Made by a program: the position numbers and the translations under genes
Shown here: positions 1-5,406 of the stretch, in pieces
Layout of the letters: each line of letters starts with the position of its first letter
How positions within the stretch are numbered: the stretch's first letter is position 1
Source of the DNA: Bacteroidales bacterium
GTDB lineage: Bacteria; Bacteroidota; Bacteroidia; Bacteroidales; Paludibacteraceae
Reading direction: 5' to 3'
Assembly: GCA_900767595.1 (NCBI GenBank)
Contig: CAAFZS010000037.1
Coordinates: 1 to 5,406, forward strand
Length of the DNA stretch: 5,406 nt
Notes under the pieces: model-generated
Databases searched by the model: none
Told to the model about the DNA's origin: nothing
What the model saw: only the letters and a program-made list of their open reading frames with translations

Positions 1-55
1 ATAGGGGACTTCTATAAATTAAACATCTAATAATCAAATAAATATAGTGATAAAA

Positions 56-87
56 TTTGCATATGTCAAATATTTTTTGTAACTTTG
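56..87 (+). promoter_or_regulatory. Bacteroidota-type promoter of the transposase gene
   Basis: A -33 element TTTG (56-59) and a -7 element TAACTTTG (80-87, matching TAnnTTTG) are separated by 20 nt, the usual spacing for the primary sigma factor of Bacteroides and relatives. Transcription would start a few bases after 87, leaving a leader of only about 10-14 nt before the ATG at 104. This supports 104 as the start codon. No Shine-Dalgarno sequence is visible; the upstream bases are A-rich, as is common in this phylum. Confidence 0.75.
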
Positions 88-103
88 CATAAAAATTACG
101 AAA

Positions 104-1162
104 ATGAAGGCAAAATTCGCACAACTGAAACAAGCAAGTCTCTTTGAGAAAGAAGAAACAATGACCAACTTATCCGCTTTGGGCAACCCATTGGAGCGGT
201 TGGAACAGTATATTGACTTTGAGATGTTCCGCCCCATGCTGGAGGATGCTTTATATAAAAAGGATCGCAAGAGTAACGCCGGTCGCAAACCAATGGATCC
301 AGTTTTTGTCTGCAAGGCTTTGTTCCTTCAGCGTTTCTATGGATTGAGTGATGAGCAGTTGGAATATCAGATAACGGACAGAATGAGTTTCCGTCGCTTT
401 TTGGGCATCATGAATGTGGATGACGTGATAGATGCTCGCACGCTATGGAAGTATCGTGATATGTTGAGCGAGAAAGGAACTTTCGATTTGATGTTTGACC
501 AATTTCATGAATTGCTTGAACGTAAGGGGCTGATTTTCAATGAGGGAAAAATGATAGACGCAAGTTTTGTAGAAGCACCTCGCCAACGTAACAGCCGCGA
601 AGAGAACAAGCAGATTAAGTTGGGGAAAGGTAAGGACTTGTGGAATGACAAACCCCACAAGAAATGCCATAAAGATGTAGAAGCACGCTGGACTAAGAAA
701 CGTCAAGAGACACATTATGGCTACAAGCAGCATGTAAAGGCGGATGTCAAGAGCAAGCTGATAGACACCTATGTAGTGACGGACGCAAGCGTACATGACT
801 CTCAACCGACACACTTATTATTAGACGAGAAGGATAACGGGCAAGATTGCTATTTGGATTCAGGATATATAGGTCAAGATGGCATATTACGTAATCATGG
901 TATGAACCCCATTATCTGTGAGAAGGGTTTCCGTAACCATCCCCTAACCGATGAACAAAAGGCTAATAATCGCCAAAAATCCAAAACTCGCTGCCGTGTG
1001 GAGCATATTTTTGGATTTGAAGAAGGAAGTATGAAAGGTTTGGTCGTGAGGAGTATCGGTTTAATGCGTGCAAAAGCAAATGTCGCATTGACGAGTTTGG
1101 TATATAATATGTTTCGTTTTATCCAAATTATGCGTTATAAGCCAGAATGGGTGAAAATTTAA
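104..1162 (+). CDS. IS5-family DDE transposase, full length
   Basis: This 352-residue protein catalyses cut and strand transfer of the surrounding insertion sequence. The N-terminal part (about residues 25-125) resembles the IS5 transposase N-terminal domain, including AGRKPMDP near 59-66 and QRFYGLSDEQLEYQI at 76-90. The catalytic RNase H-like triad is visible: D152 in MIDASFVEAP, D252 in YLDSGYIG and E300 in RCRVEHIFGF. These match the IS5 patterns LVDATIIEAP, SADAGYQG and RARVEHPF. The K that often follows seven residues after the last E is E307 here, so the R(3)E(6)K signature is incomplete; I believe this is tolerated in related clades. A lysine- and arginine-rich stretch (about 163-205) lies between the first two aspartates. 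Length is near the family norm and no frameshift or stop interrupts it, so it is probably active. The start at 104 fits the promoter spacing; M20 (161) is an alternative. No other gene shares its transcript inside the window. Confidence 0.95.
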   Translation: MKAKFAQLKQASLFEKEETMTNLSALGNPLERLEQYIDFEMFRPMLEDALYKKDRKSNAGRKPMDPVFVCKALFLQRFYGLSDEQLEYQITDRMSFRRFLGIMNVDDVIDARTLWKYRDMLSEKGTFDLMFDQFHELLERKGLIFNEGKMIDASFVEAPRQRNSREENKQIKLGKGKDLWNDKPHKKCHKDVEARWTKKRQETHYGYKQHVKADVKSKLIDTYVVTDASVHDSQPTHLLLDEKDNGQDCYLDSGYIGQDGILRNHGMNPIICEKGFRNHPLTDEQKANNRQKSKTRCRVEHIFGFEEGSMKGLVVRSIGLMRAKANVALTSLVYNMFRFIQIMRYKPEWVKI

Positions 1163-1169
1163 TAGGTTT

Positions 1170-1204
1170 ATAATATGTTGAATATCAGTATATTATGGGG
1201 GGGG
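1170..1204. repeat. AT-rich inverted repeat followed by a G8 homopolymer run
   Basis: ATAATAT (1170-1176) and ATATTAT (1190-1196) are perfect inverted repeats around a 13-nt spacer, followed directly by eight G residues (1197-1204). The block starts 7 nt after the transposase stop codon and ends 20 nt before the -33 element of the next promoter. It could be the right end of the insertion sequence. It is not a convincing terminator, because the stem is all A/T and no T-run follows on either strand. The G8 run is also a plausible site of slipped-strand length variation. Confidence 0.5.
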
Positions 1205-1224
1205 TAAAAATAATGCGAGAAATA

Positions 1225-1256
1225 TTTGCAAATATCAAAAAAAAGTTGTACCTTTG
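1225..1256 (+). promoter_or_regulatory. Bacteroidota-type promoter of the adhesin-barrel operon
   Basis: TTTG (1225-1228) and TACCTTTG (1249-1256, matching TAnnTTTG) are spaced by 20 nt. The expected start of transcription, a few bases beyond 1256, falls at about 1260-1262, exactly where the first stem of the structured leader begins. The element lies downstream of the transposase and outside its coding sequence, so the operon does not depend on read-through from the insertion sequence. It is unusually similar to the transposase promoter over its whole length, as detailed in the findings. Confidence 0.8.
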
Positions 1257-1260
1257 CAGC

Positions 1261-1377
1261 CAGTTTTTGAAAAAGAATAGTTAAATCAATATGAGATAGT
1301 GCCTGTTTAGGGCGAACTTTGTCGAATCAGATACCGGGTTCTGCTGATAAGACAAAGAAACTGAATATATAGAACCC
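1261..1377 (+). ncRNA. Structured 5' leader with predicted H-type pseudoknot (candidate cis-regulatory RNA)
   Basis: The 5' leader of the adhesin mRNA contains nested perfect complementarities. P1: CAGTTT (1261-1266) with AAACTG (1358-1363), closing the structure at the predicted 5' end. P2: a weak GCC/GGC hairpin (1301-1303 with 1311-1313). P3: CTTTGTC (1317-1323) with GACAAAG (1351-1357), then a 2x2 internal loop (GA/AA), then ATCAG (1326-1330) with CTGAT (1344-1348). The 13-nt apical loop of P3 contains GGGTTCT (1336-1342), which pairs with AGAACCC (1371-1377), giving an H-type pseudoknot. The 3' strands of P3 and P1 are contiguous, so they could stack coaxially. The pseudoknot strand ends 13 nt before the ATG at 1391, in the ribosome-binding footprint, so control of translation initiation is a reasonable inference. 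There is no U-tract to suggest attenuation. I do not recognise a known riboswitch or ribozyme core. Pairings are read directly; function is inferred. Confidence 0.55.
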
Positions 1378-1390
1378 ATCTAGTAAAAGT

Positions 1391-4366
1391 ATGCAACATA
1401 AAATTAACTTAAAATCTGTTTTTGTGGTAGGAACCATCGTTCTGGCGGTGTCTTCTCTTTCTGCTCAGAATCAGGAGATAACGGTTCCCTACCAATTTGG
1501 TTTTGAAGAGGAACAAGCTGCCGAGTTTGCTAATTGGGTGTTCAATCCCGGAACGGATGCTTCCAAGTGTATGGATCAGTGGGTGATCGGAGAGGCTACC
1601 CATAATGATGGGCATTATGCTTTGTACATTAGTAATAATGGTGGAGCAGATGCTCAGTTTGGATATCAAAAGAATGTCCAATATGCTTATCGTGATTTTA
1701 CGATAGCTGCCGGAGGTTATGATATTTGTTTTGATTGGCGTTGTTTGGGCGTAACGTTGAGCAATGCCACGTCTCTTTATGCTGGTATAGCCCCCGCATC
1801 TTCCGTGTCTAAGGATATGAATGCGGACTATCAACATGGTATTGTTCCTAATTCGATTGCGAGCTGGTGTAAGACTTTAGGGCCATTGAATGGTTCGTCT
1901 CTTTGGAAGAACTCGTCAATTCATATCAATTCTAATGGTACAACGACTTATCGTTTGTTTTTTGTGTGGTCTAATAGCACAACGGATAGCGTGGCTATGC
2001 CGTTAGGTGCTTGTATTGATAATATCCAAATAACATCCGATCGTTGCTATAAACCCTACGATATAACCGCCACTTCCAATTGTGATTCTATTTGGGTGTC
2101 GTGGAAGGGTACGAGTACGTCTTATTGCTTTGAGTACCGCCGTCGTGGTGCTAAACGTTGGTCTGTGACAACGGGTATTCAGGCGGAGAACTACCTCTTA
2201 GAGGGGTTGGATGAAGGACTCTACGACTTCCGTATTCGTGGAGTGTGTTCTTCCGATACGAGTGCGTATGCTTACTTGAACTCGTATATCCTTTTCTGCC
2301 CGGAGCGCCACTGCATCAATTATATCAGTTTGGATGACTCGGTCAATGTAACTTGTAGTTACGGAACGTATAAGGATCCCGGTATTACACAAGGGGTTGT
2401 TAATTTTGGTCCGGAAGATAAGTTCTCGCGTCATACGGTGAACTGGGAGCCGGATATATATGACCCTCGTACGTGTAACGAACTCCCTACTATCCCGGAA
2501 GGCGAATTGGCATCTGTTCGTTTAGGCAACTGGAATAATGGTGGACAAGGTGAAATGATTGAATATCGCTATACGGTTGATTTGGAGACGGCTGCTATTC
2601 TGCTGCTTAAGTATGCCGTTGTATTAGAGGATCCTAACCACGGAGAGAAGGACAATCCGCGTTTTGAGTTGGAGATATTAGGAGAAGACGGAACTGTGCT
2701 TGATCCGACGTGTGGTAAGGTTAATTTTGCCGCAGATATCAACCGTAAAGGCGATGGTTGGCACGCTTGCGGTAATGCTCCGGGAGCGAGTTGCGCTGTG
2801 TCTTGGAAAGAGTGGACTACGATGGGTATCAACCTCAAAGAAGTGGGCGTTCAGGACGGGGAGACGATTATTATTCGTTTAGTTACGAAAGACTGTGCTT
2901 GGAGTGCTCACTTCGGTTATGCGTATTTCACCTTAGGTTGTGCTGCTGCGGAGTTATATGGCACCTCTTGTGGCACGGAGAGTCAATTGAGTGTATCGGC
3001 TCCGTTGGGATTCGATTATGTTTGGTATAATTATTTGGGAGACTCCGTTTCTAACGAGCAGAAACTCTATATTGAGCCTTCGGATACGACGACCTATCGT
3101 TGTCATCTTAGTTATAAGGATAATCCGGAATGTGGATTTGACTTATTCTCGTCCGCCCGCCCGCGTTTCCCAATAGCTGAGTTTACGCATACTTATGTTC
3201 CCTCTGATTGTCAAAACAAAGTACGTTTTACGAACCTTAGCCATATTATGACTCTTTATAATAATGTGGAGGAGCATCACTATGACGAGAAGTGCGATGA
3301 GTATGAATGGGACTTTGGTGATGGTATCGTAGCTTCGGATAAAAATCCTGTTCATGTATTCCCGCAAGAGGGTGGTTCTTTCTCCGTTACGCTGCGCGCC
3401 AGTATTGCGGAGGGGGTTTGTTTCCACGACACAATGGTGACTATCACGATTCCCGCCATTGGAGATACCCGACAGGTCATCGACTCCACCATCTGTGATG
3501 GCGGTTATGTCGTCTTTGGTAAATACTACGCCGGTCAAACGGGCGAGTACGAGAATGTGCTTACCAGCCAAGCTGGTTGTGATAGCGTGATGGTACTGAA
3601 TCTCAAAGTCAATCCGGTAAGTAAAACAATATTGTCGGATACCACCGTTTGTGCTGAGGAACCACTTTGTATTGATGGCGACTGCTATAAACATCATCAG
3701 TCGGGTACATTTGTGCGTTACTTTAAGAATACCTGCGGCTGCGACTCTACTGTTTGGATGGAGGTGACGATGCTTGATAGTCTAAAACCGATTATCCAAA
3801 TGAAGGATATCACCACCGCAGAGGAATATTCAGGTGCTATCTTTACCAAGGGTACGGGCTATTCCTATTACACGTTGAATGGTACTCGCTATGAGGCTTC
3901 CGACACGATTGTGGATCGGCTCAATGGCGGTCCGATGGAATTAGTGTTCTATAACGATTGGGAATGCTCGGTAGATACTACGTTGTACATGAATTATCCT
4001 TGCCGTAACATGATTTTCCAACGTTGGAACGATGTTCTCAGCGTTTATAATCAAGATGCCCAAACAGAATCATCCCCCGGACGTGAGCCGATAGATGTGG
4101 TAACGTGCCAGTGGTTGAAAAACGGAACAGATATACCGGGTGCAACGAAGACATATTACTTTGAAGAAGGCGGTTTGGATCTGACGGCTACTTACCAAGT
4201 GCGTATTATCTCTTCGGATGGTACAGAAACACTATCGTGCGAGTTTATGCCAAGTGAGTACACACCGAAGCAAGCCGCTTCAGGTCCTGTCAAAGTGTTG
4301 CGTAATAGCAACCTATATATACTGGTTGGAGATAATGAGTATAATGCTCAAGGTATTAAATATTAA
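1391..4366 (+). CDS. Large exported multidomain adhesin-like protein (jelly-roll, Fn3, Ig-like, PKD)
   Basis: This 991-residue protein starts with a Sec signal peptide (K-containing start, hydrophobic core about 9-22, likely cleavage after SLSA, residue 25). No lipobox is present. Visible modules in order: a MAM- or choice-of-anchor-J-like jelly-roll (about 32-217, starting YQFGFEEEQ); a fibronectin type III-like domain (about 218-300, with IWVSWKG and YDFRIRGVC); a second jelly-roll-like region (about 308-517); an Ig-like segment (about 525-590); a PKD domain (about 595-690) with YEWDFGDG at 638-645; two related 'CDS' repeats (697-741, 748-795); a degenerate third segment (about 800-870); an Ig-like module (about 872-950) opening with FQRWNDVLSVYNQ; and a short conserved-looking tail, VKVLRNSNLYILVGDNEYN (967-985), ending at Y991. 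It has 35 cysteines, suggesting a disulphide-stabilised extracellular protein. No catalytic motif is recognised, so adhesion or surface scaffolding is the likeliest role; a carbohydrate-binding role is possible. The tail might act as a sorting signal, but it is not a clear type IX secretion CTD. The start has no Shine-Dalgarno sequence and lies just after the structured leader. Confidence 0.85.
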   Translation: MQHKINLKSVFVVGTIVLAVSSLSAQNQEITVPYQFGFEEEQAAEFANWVFNPGTDASKCMDQWVIGEATHNDGHYALYISNNGGADAQFGYQKNVQYAYRDFTIAAGGYDICFDWRCLGVTLSNATSLYAGIAPASSVSKDMNADYQHGIVPNSIASWCKTLGPLNGSSLWKNSSIHINSNGTTTYRLFFVWSNSTTDSVAMPLGACIDNIQITSDRCYKPYDITATSNCDSIWVSWKGTSTSYCFEYRRRGAKRWSVTTGIQAENYLLEGLDEGLYDFRIRGVCSSDTSAYAYLNSYILFCPERHCINYISLDDSVNVTCSYGTYKDPGITQGVVNFGPEDKFSRHTVNWEPDIYDPRTCNELPTIPEGELASVRLGNWNNGGQGEMIEYRYTVDLETAAILLLKYAVVLEDPNHGEKDNPRFELEILGEDGTVLDPTCGKVNFAADINRKGDGWHACGNAPGASCAVSWKEWTTMGINLKEVGVQDGETIIIRLVTKDCAWSAHFGYAYFTLGCAAAELYGTSCGTESQLSVSAPLGFDYVWYNYLGDSVSNEQKLYIEPSDTTTYRCHLSYKDNPECGFDLFSSARPRFPIAEFTHTYVPSDCQNKVRFTNLSHIMTLYNNVEEHHYDEKCDEYEWDFGDGIVASDKNPVHVFPQEGGSFSVTLRASIAEGVCFHDTMVTITIPAIGDTRQVIDSTICDGGYVVFGKYYAGQTGEYENVLTSQAGCDSVMVLNLKVNPVSKTILSDTTVCAEEPLCIDGDCYKHHQSGTFVRYFKNTCGCDSTVWMEVTMLDSLKPIIQMKDITTAEEYSGAIFTKGTGYSYYTLNGTRYEASDTIVDRLNGGPMELVFYNDWECSVDTTLYMNYPCRNMIFQRWNDVLSVYNQDAQTESSPGREPIDVVTCQWLKNGTDIPGATKTYYFEEGGLDLTATYQVRIISSDGTETLSCEFMPSEYTPKQAASGPVKVLRNSNLYILVGDNEYNAQGIKY
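3479..3775 (+). repeat. Two tandem protein repeats of about 45-48 residues in the adhesin
   Basis: Residues 697-741 and 748-795 share the pattern D-[ST]-T-[IV]-C near the start, a central G-[ET]-[YF] strand, then a glycine or cysteine followed by GCDS or GCDST and a strand ending in a V-rich segment (VMVLNLKV, VWMEVTML). The pattern is common in secreted Bacteroidota proteins, usually in arrays between PKD domains and the C-terminus. The copies have diverged, so the repeat shows at the protein level rather than as a DNA repeat. The paired cysteines (702/730 and 754/784) probably form one disulphide per unit. Confidence 0.6.
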
Positions 4367-4367
4367 T

Positions 4368-4374
4368 AGGGAGG
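4368..4374 (+). promoter_or_regulatory. Strong Shine-Dalgarno sequence of the barrel gene
   Basis: AGGGAGG lies between the adhesin stop codon (4364-4366) and two consecutive in-frame ATG codons (4379 and 4382). Spacing is 4 nt to the first ATG and 7 nt to the second, which favours 4382 as the start. Strong Shine-Dalgarno sites are uncommon in Bacteroidota genes. Its position right behind the adhesin stop codon fits translation re-initiation or coupling within one operon. Confidence 0.65.
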
Positions 4375-4381
4375 AACAATG

Positions 4382-5406
4382 ATGAAAAATCTTAGAATAA
4401 ATATCTTGTTAGTAGTATTGAGTAGTACACTCTTTAGTTTTGGTGCACAAACGCCCGCGTCTATTAACCCCCCTAAGGACTGGACGCAGAATCAGATTCG
4501 CCGATACAATAATTTTACCCGTTTTAATGTTCACAACCTTCATTTCTGGGTAGGGGATGGGTACGCCAGCCTCCTTAACAAAGGTGCCACATCGGCGACG
4601 GCTCCGTATTTCGATGGCGACTTCACGACGAAGACCAAAGGCGGCAATGGTTTCATTGTTGGCTTGGGGTATGAATATAATTGGAAACATTTAATTGTAT
4701 CCGTTGGCCCTGAATTCCGTTTGTTGACTTCTAAAGATAATCTCACTTTCTCGGATGCCTACCATATTGGTATGTCGGAATATAACCAAGTTAAGCACTA
4801 TCAGTTTAATGAGATGACGGAGAATCATCTTCTTGGACAGATAATGTTGCCCATGATGGTTGGTGGGCAATGGGATGCTGTCTATTTCAAGGCGGGTGTC
4901 AAAGTAGGGTATAGCCTTTTTGGTAATGCCAATCAGAAAGCCTCTTTACATTCTTCTATTTACGATCCGCTTGCATACGATCAGGCTTGGACGGACATCC
5001 CAGGACATAATTTGACTGCTTCCGGAGATTATGCATTGAAGGATAAGAATAAGTTTGGGTTGGATGTTACCGCTTCGGCAGAGGTGGGTGTGAATATTGA
5101 CCAACTGCTCAGCGAGGCTTGGCAAAAAGAGAATGATAATAGGCAACATCCGCTTCGTATGCGATTAGCCGCTTTTGTGGATTATGGTATTCCTAATCTT
5201 TCTTGTGCGAACCAAGATGTGGCTATGGCTACTGTTACCGAACAGGACATCCAAACGATCTCTTGGTTGAACTCTAACTGGGGAGCGAGTAAACTCAACA
5301 GCTTGATTGTGGGCATTAAGTTTACCTTCCTGCTGCAAATGAATAAAGTCTTACCGCCGATGAAGAATGAGGGTTACTTCGCTATCTATACGTTCGATAA
5401 GAAGAC
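4382..5406 (+). CDS. Exported outer-membrane beta-barrel protein, 3' end cut by the window
   Basis: The reading frame is open from 4382 (or the adjacent ATG at 4379) to the last base, giving at least 341 residues. A Sec signal peptide is clear: MKNLR, hydrophobic residues to about 20, and cleavage near FGAQ (residue 23). The mature part has amphipathic beta-strand stretches typical of outer-membrane barrels: FIVGLGYEYN and HLIVSVGPEFRLL (91-115), IMLPMMVGGQW to KVGYSLFG (154-181), FGLDVTASAEVGVNI (225-239), LRMRLAAFVDYGI (258-270) and SLIVGIKFTFLLQM (307-320). The last looks like a closing strand. The segment after it (PPMKNEGYFAIYTFDKK) may begin an added periplasmic domain, for example a carboxypeptidase-regulatory-like or OmpA-type domain; this is a guess, because the window stops there. 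The gene follows the adhesin by 15 nt on the same strand, so the two are likely co-transcribed, and the barrel could anchor or help export the adhesin. It lacks an obvious PorP/SprF signature. Confidence 0.8.
   Translation, partial: MKNLRINILLVVLSSTLFSFGAQTPASINPPKDWTQNQIRRYNNFTRFNVHNLHFWVGDGYASLLNKGATSATAPYFDGDFTTKTKGGNGFIVGLGYEYNWKHLIVSVGPEFRLLTSKDNLTFSDAYHIGMSEYNQVKHYQFNEMTENHLLGQIMLPMMVGGQWDAVYFKAGVKVGYSLFGNANQKASLHSSIYDPLAYDQAWTDIPGHNLTASGDYALKDKNKFGLDVTASAEVGVNIDQLLSEAWQKENDNRQHPLRMRLAAFVDYGIPNLSCANQDVAMATVTEQDIQTISWLNSNWGASKLNSLIVGIKFTFLLQMNKVLPPMKNEGYFAIYTFDKK

Larger units (their letters stand above)
1..1204 (+). mobile_element. IS5-family insertion sequence, left tip probably outside the window
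   Basis: The element is defined by an intact IS5-type transposase gene (104-1162) with its own promoter (56-87). The left boundary is not resolved. Positions 1-33 show partial similarity to the reverse complement of 1163-1196: both begin ATA, share ACT at the eighth to tenth base and TAT at the thirteenth to fifteenth, and then share AACAT with a 4-nt offset. If these are the two imperfect terminal inverted repeats, the outer tip on the left lies just before base 1, and the right tip includes the G-run at 1197-1204. No clean inverted repeat pair or target duplication can be shown inside the window, so the right coordinate is approximate. Positions 1-55 hold no gene and are very AT-rich. Element type is secure from the transposase; the ends are inferred. 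Confidence 0.7.

Noticed and set aside
443..814. Antisense open frame inside the transposase gene
   Set aside because: It lies opposite a clearly conserved transposase, its product resembles no family I know, and it has no promoter or ribosome-binding sequence.
1170..1204. Intrinsic terminator of the transposase gene
   Set aside because: The stem is entirely A/T with a 13-nt loop and is followed by G residues, not T residues, so it does not meet terminator criteria on either strand.
1291..1299. Leader mini-ORF ATG AGA TAG
   Set aside because: Two codons with no recognisable ribosome-binding sequence; most likely a chance occurrence.
1326..1343. Resemblance of ATCAGATACC to the conserved GATTAGATACCC block of 16S rRNA
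   Set aside because: The similarity is limited to about ten bases, with no flanking rRNA sequence; chance similarity in a hairpin loop.
1344..1362. Hammerhead-like core (CTGATAAG followed by GAAAC) in the leader
   Set aside because: The essential CUGANGA core is broken (CTGATAA, with G8 replaced by A), and CTGAT is better explained as the pairing partner of ATCAG in stem P3.
1163..1390. Invertible promoter (phase-variable switch of the Bacteroides type)
   Set aside because: I found no inverted repeats flanking the promoter at 1225-1256 that could serve as recombination sites.
3143..3697. Antisense open frame of 184 codons inside the adhesin gene
   Set aside because: It overlaps the PKD and repeat regions of a well-supported gene and gives a low-complexity, family-less product; treated as a shadow.
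4382..5406. Assignment of the barrel as PorP/SprF
   Set aside because: The mature N-terminus lacks the QDPxFSQYMFNP-type motif expected of that family, so only a general barrel call is justified.

Overview
The window reads as accessory chromosomal DNA from a member of the Bacteroidota, most likely order Bacteroidales. Both non-coding gaps carry the Bacteroidota promoter signature (TTTG, 20-nt spacer, TAnnTTTG). The exported proteins are built from modules typical of that phylum: a jelly-roll domain, Fn3, PKD with WDFGDG, 'CDS' repeats and an outer-membrane barrel. I cannot name the species.

Layout, all on the + strand. (1) Positions 1 to about 1204 are most of an IS5-family insertion sequence, with its own promoter (56-87) and an intact DDE transposase (104-1162). 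Its left tip seems to lie just outside the window. Its right end is not firmly placed but may fall near an AT-rich inverted repeat and a G8 run (1170-1204). (2) Positions 1205-1390 hold a second promoter (1225-1256) and an mRNA leader of about 130 nt, predicted to fold into a closed multi-stem structure with an H-type pseudoknot (1261-1377). (3) Positions 1391-4366 encode a 991-residue, cysteine-rich, multidomain exported protein, probably a surface adhesin. (4) After a 15-nt gap with an unusually strong Shine-Dalgarno sequence, 4382 onward encodes an exported outer-membrane beta-barrel protein that is cut by the window end.

Genes 3 and 4 look like one operon driven from 1225-1256: a large secreted or surface protein plus its barrel neighbour, which might anchor or present it. 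That partnership is inferred from adjacency and protein class. The most interesting element is the structured leader. The downstream strand of its pseudoknot ends only 13 nt before the adhesin start codon, so it could control translation initiation. I do not recognise it as any RNA class I know. No tRNA, rRNA, CRISPR array, defence genes or convincing terminator were seen.
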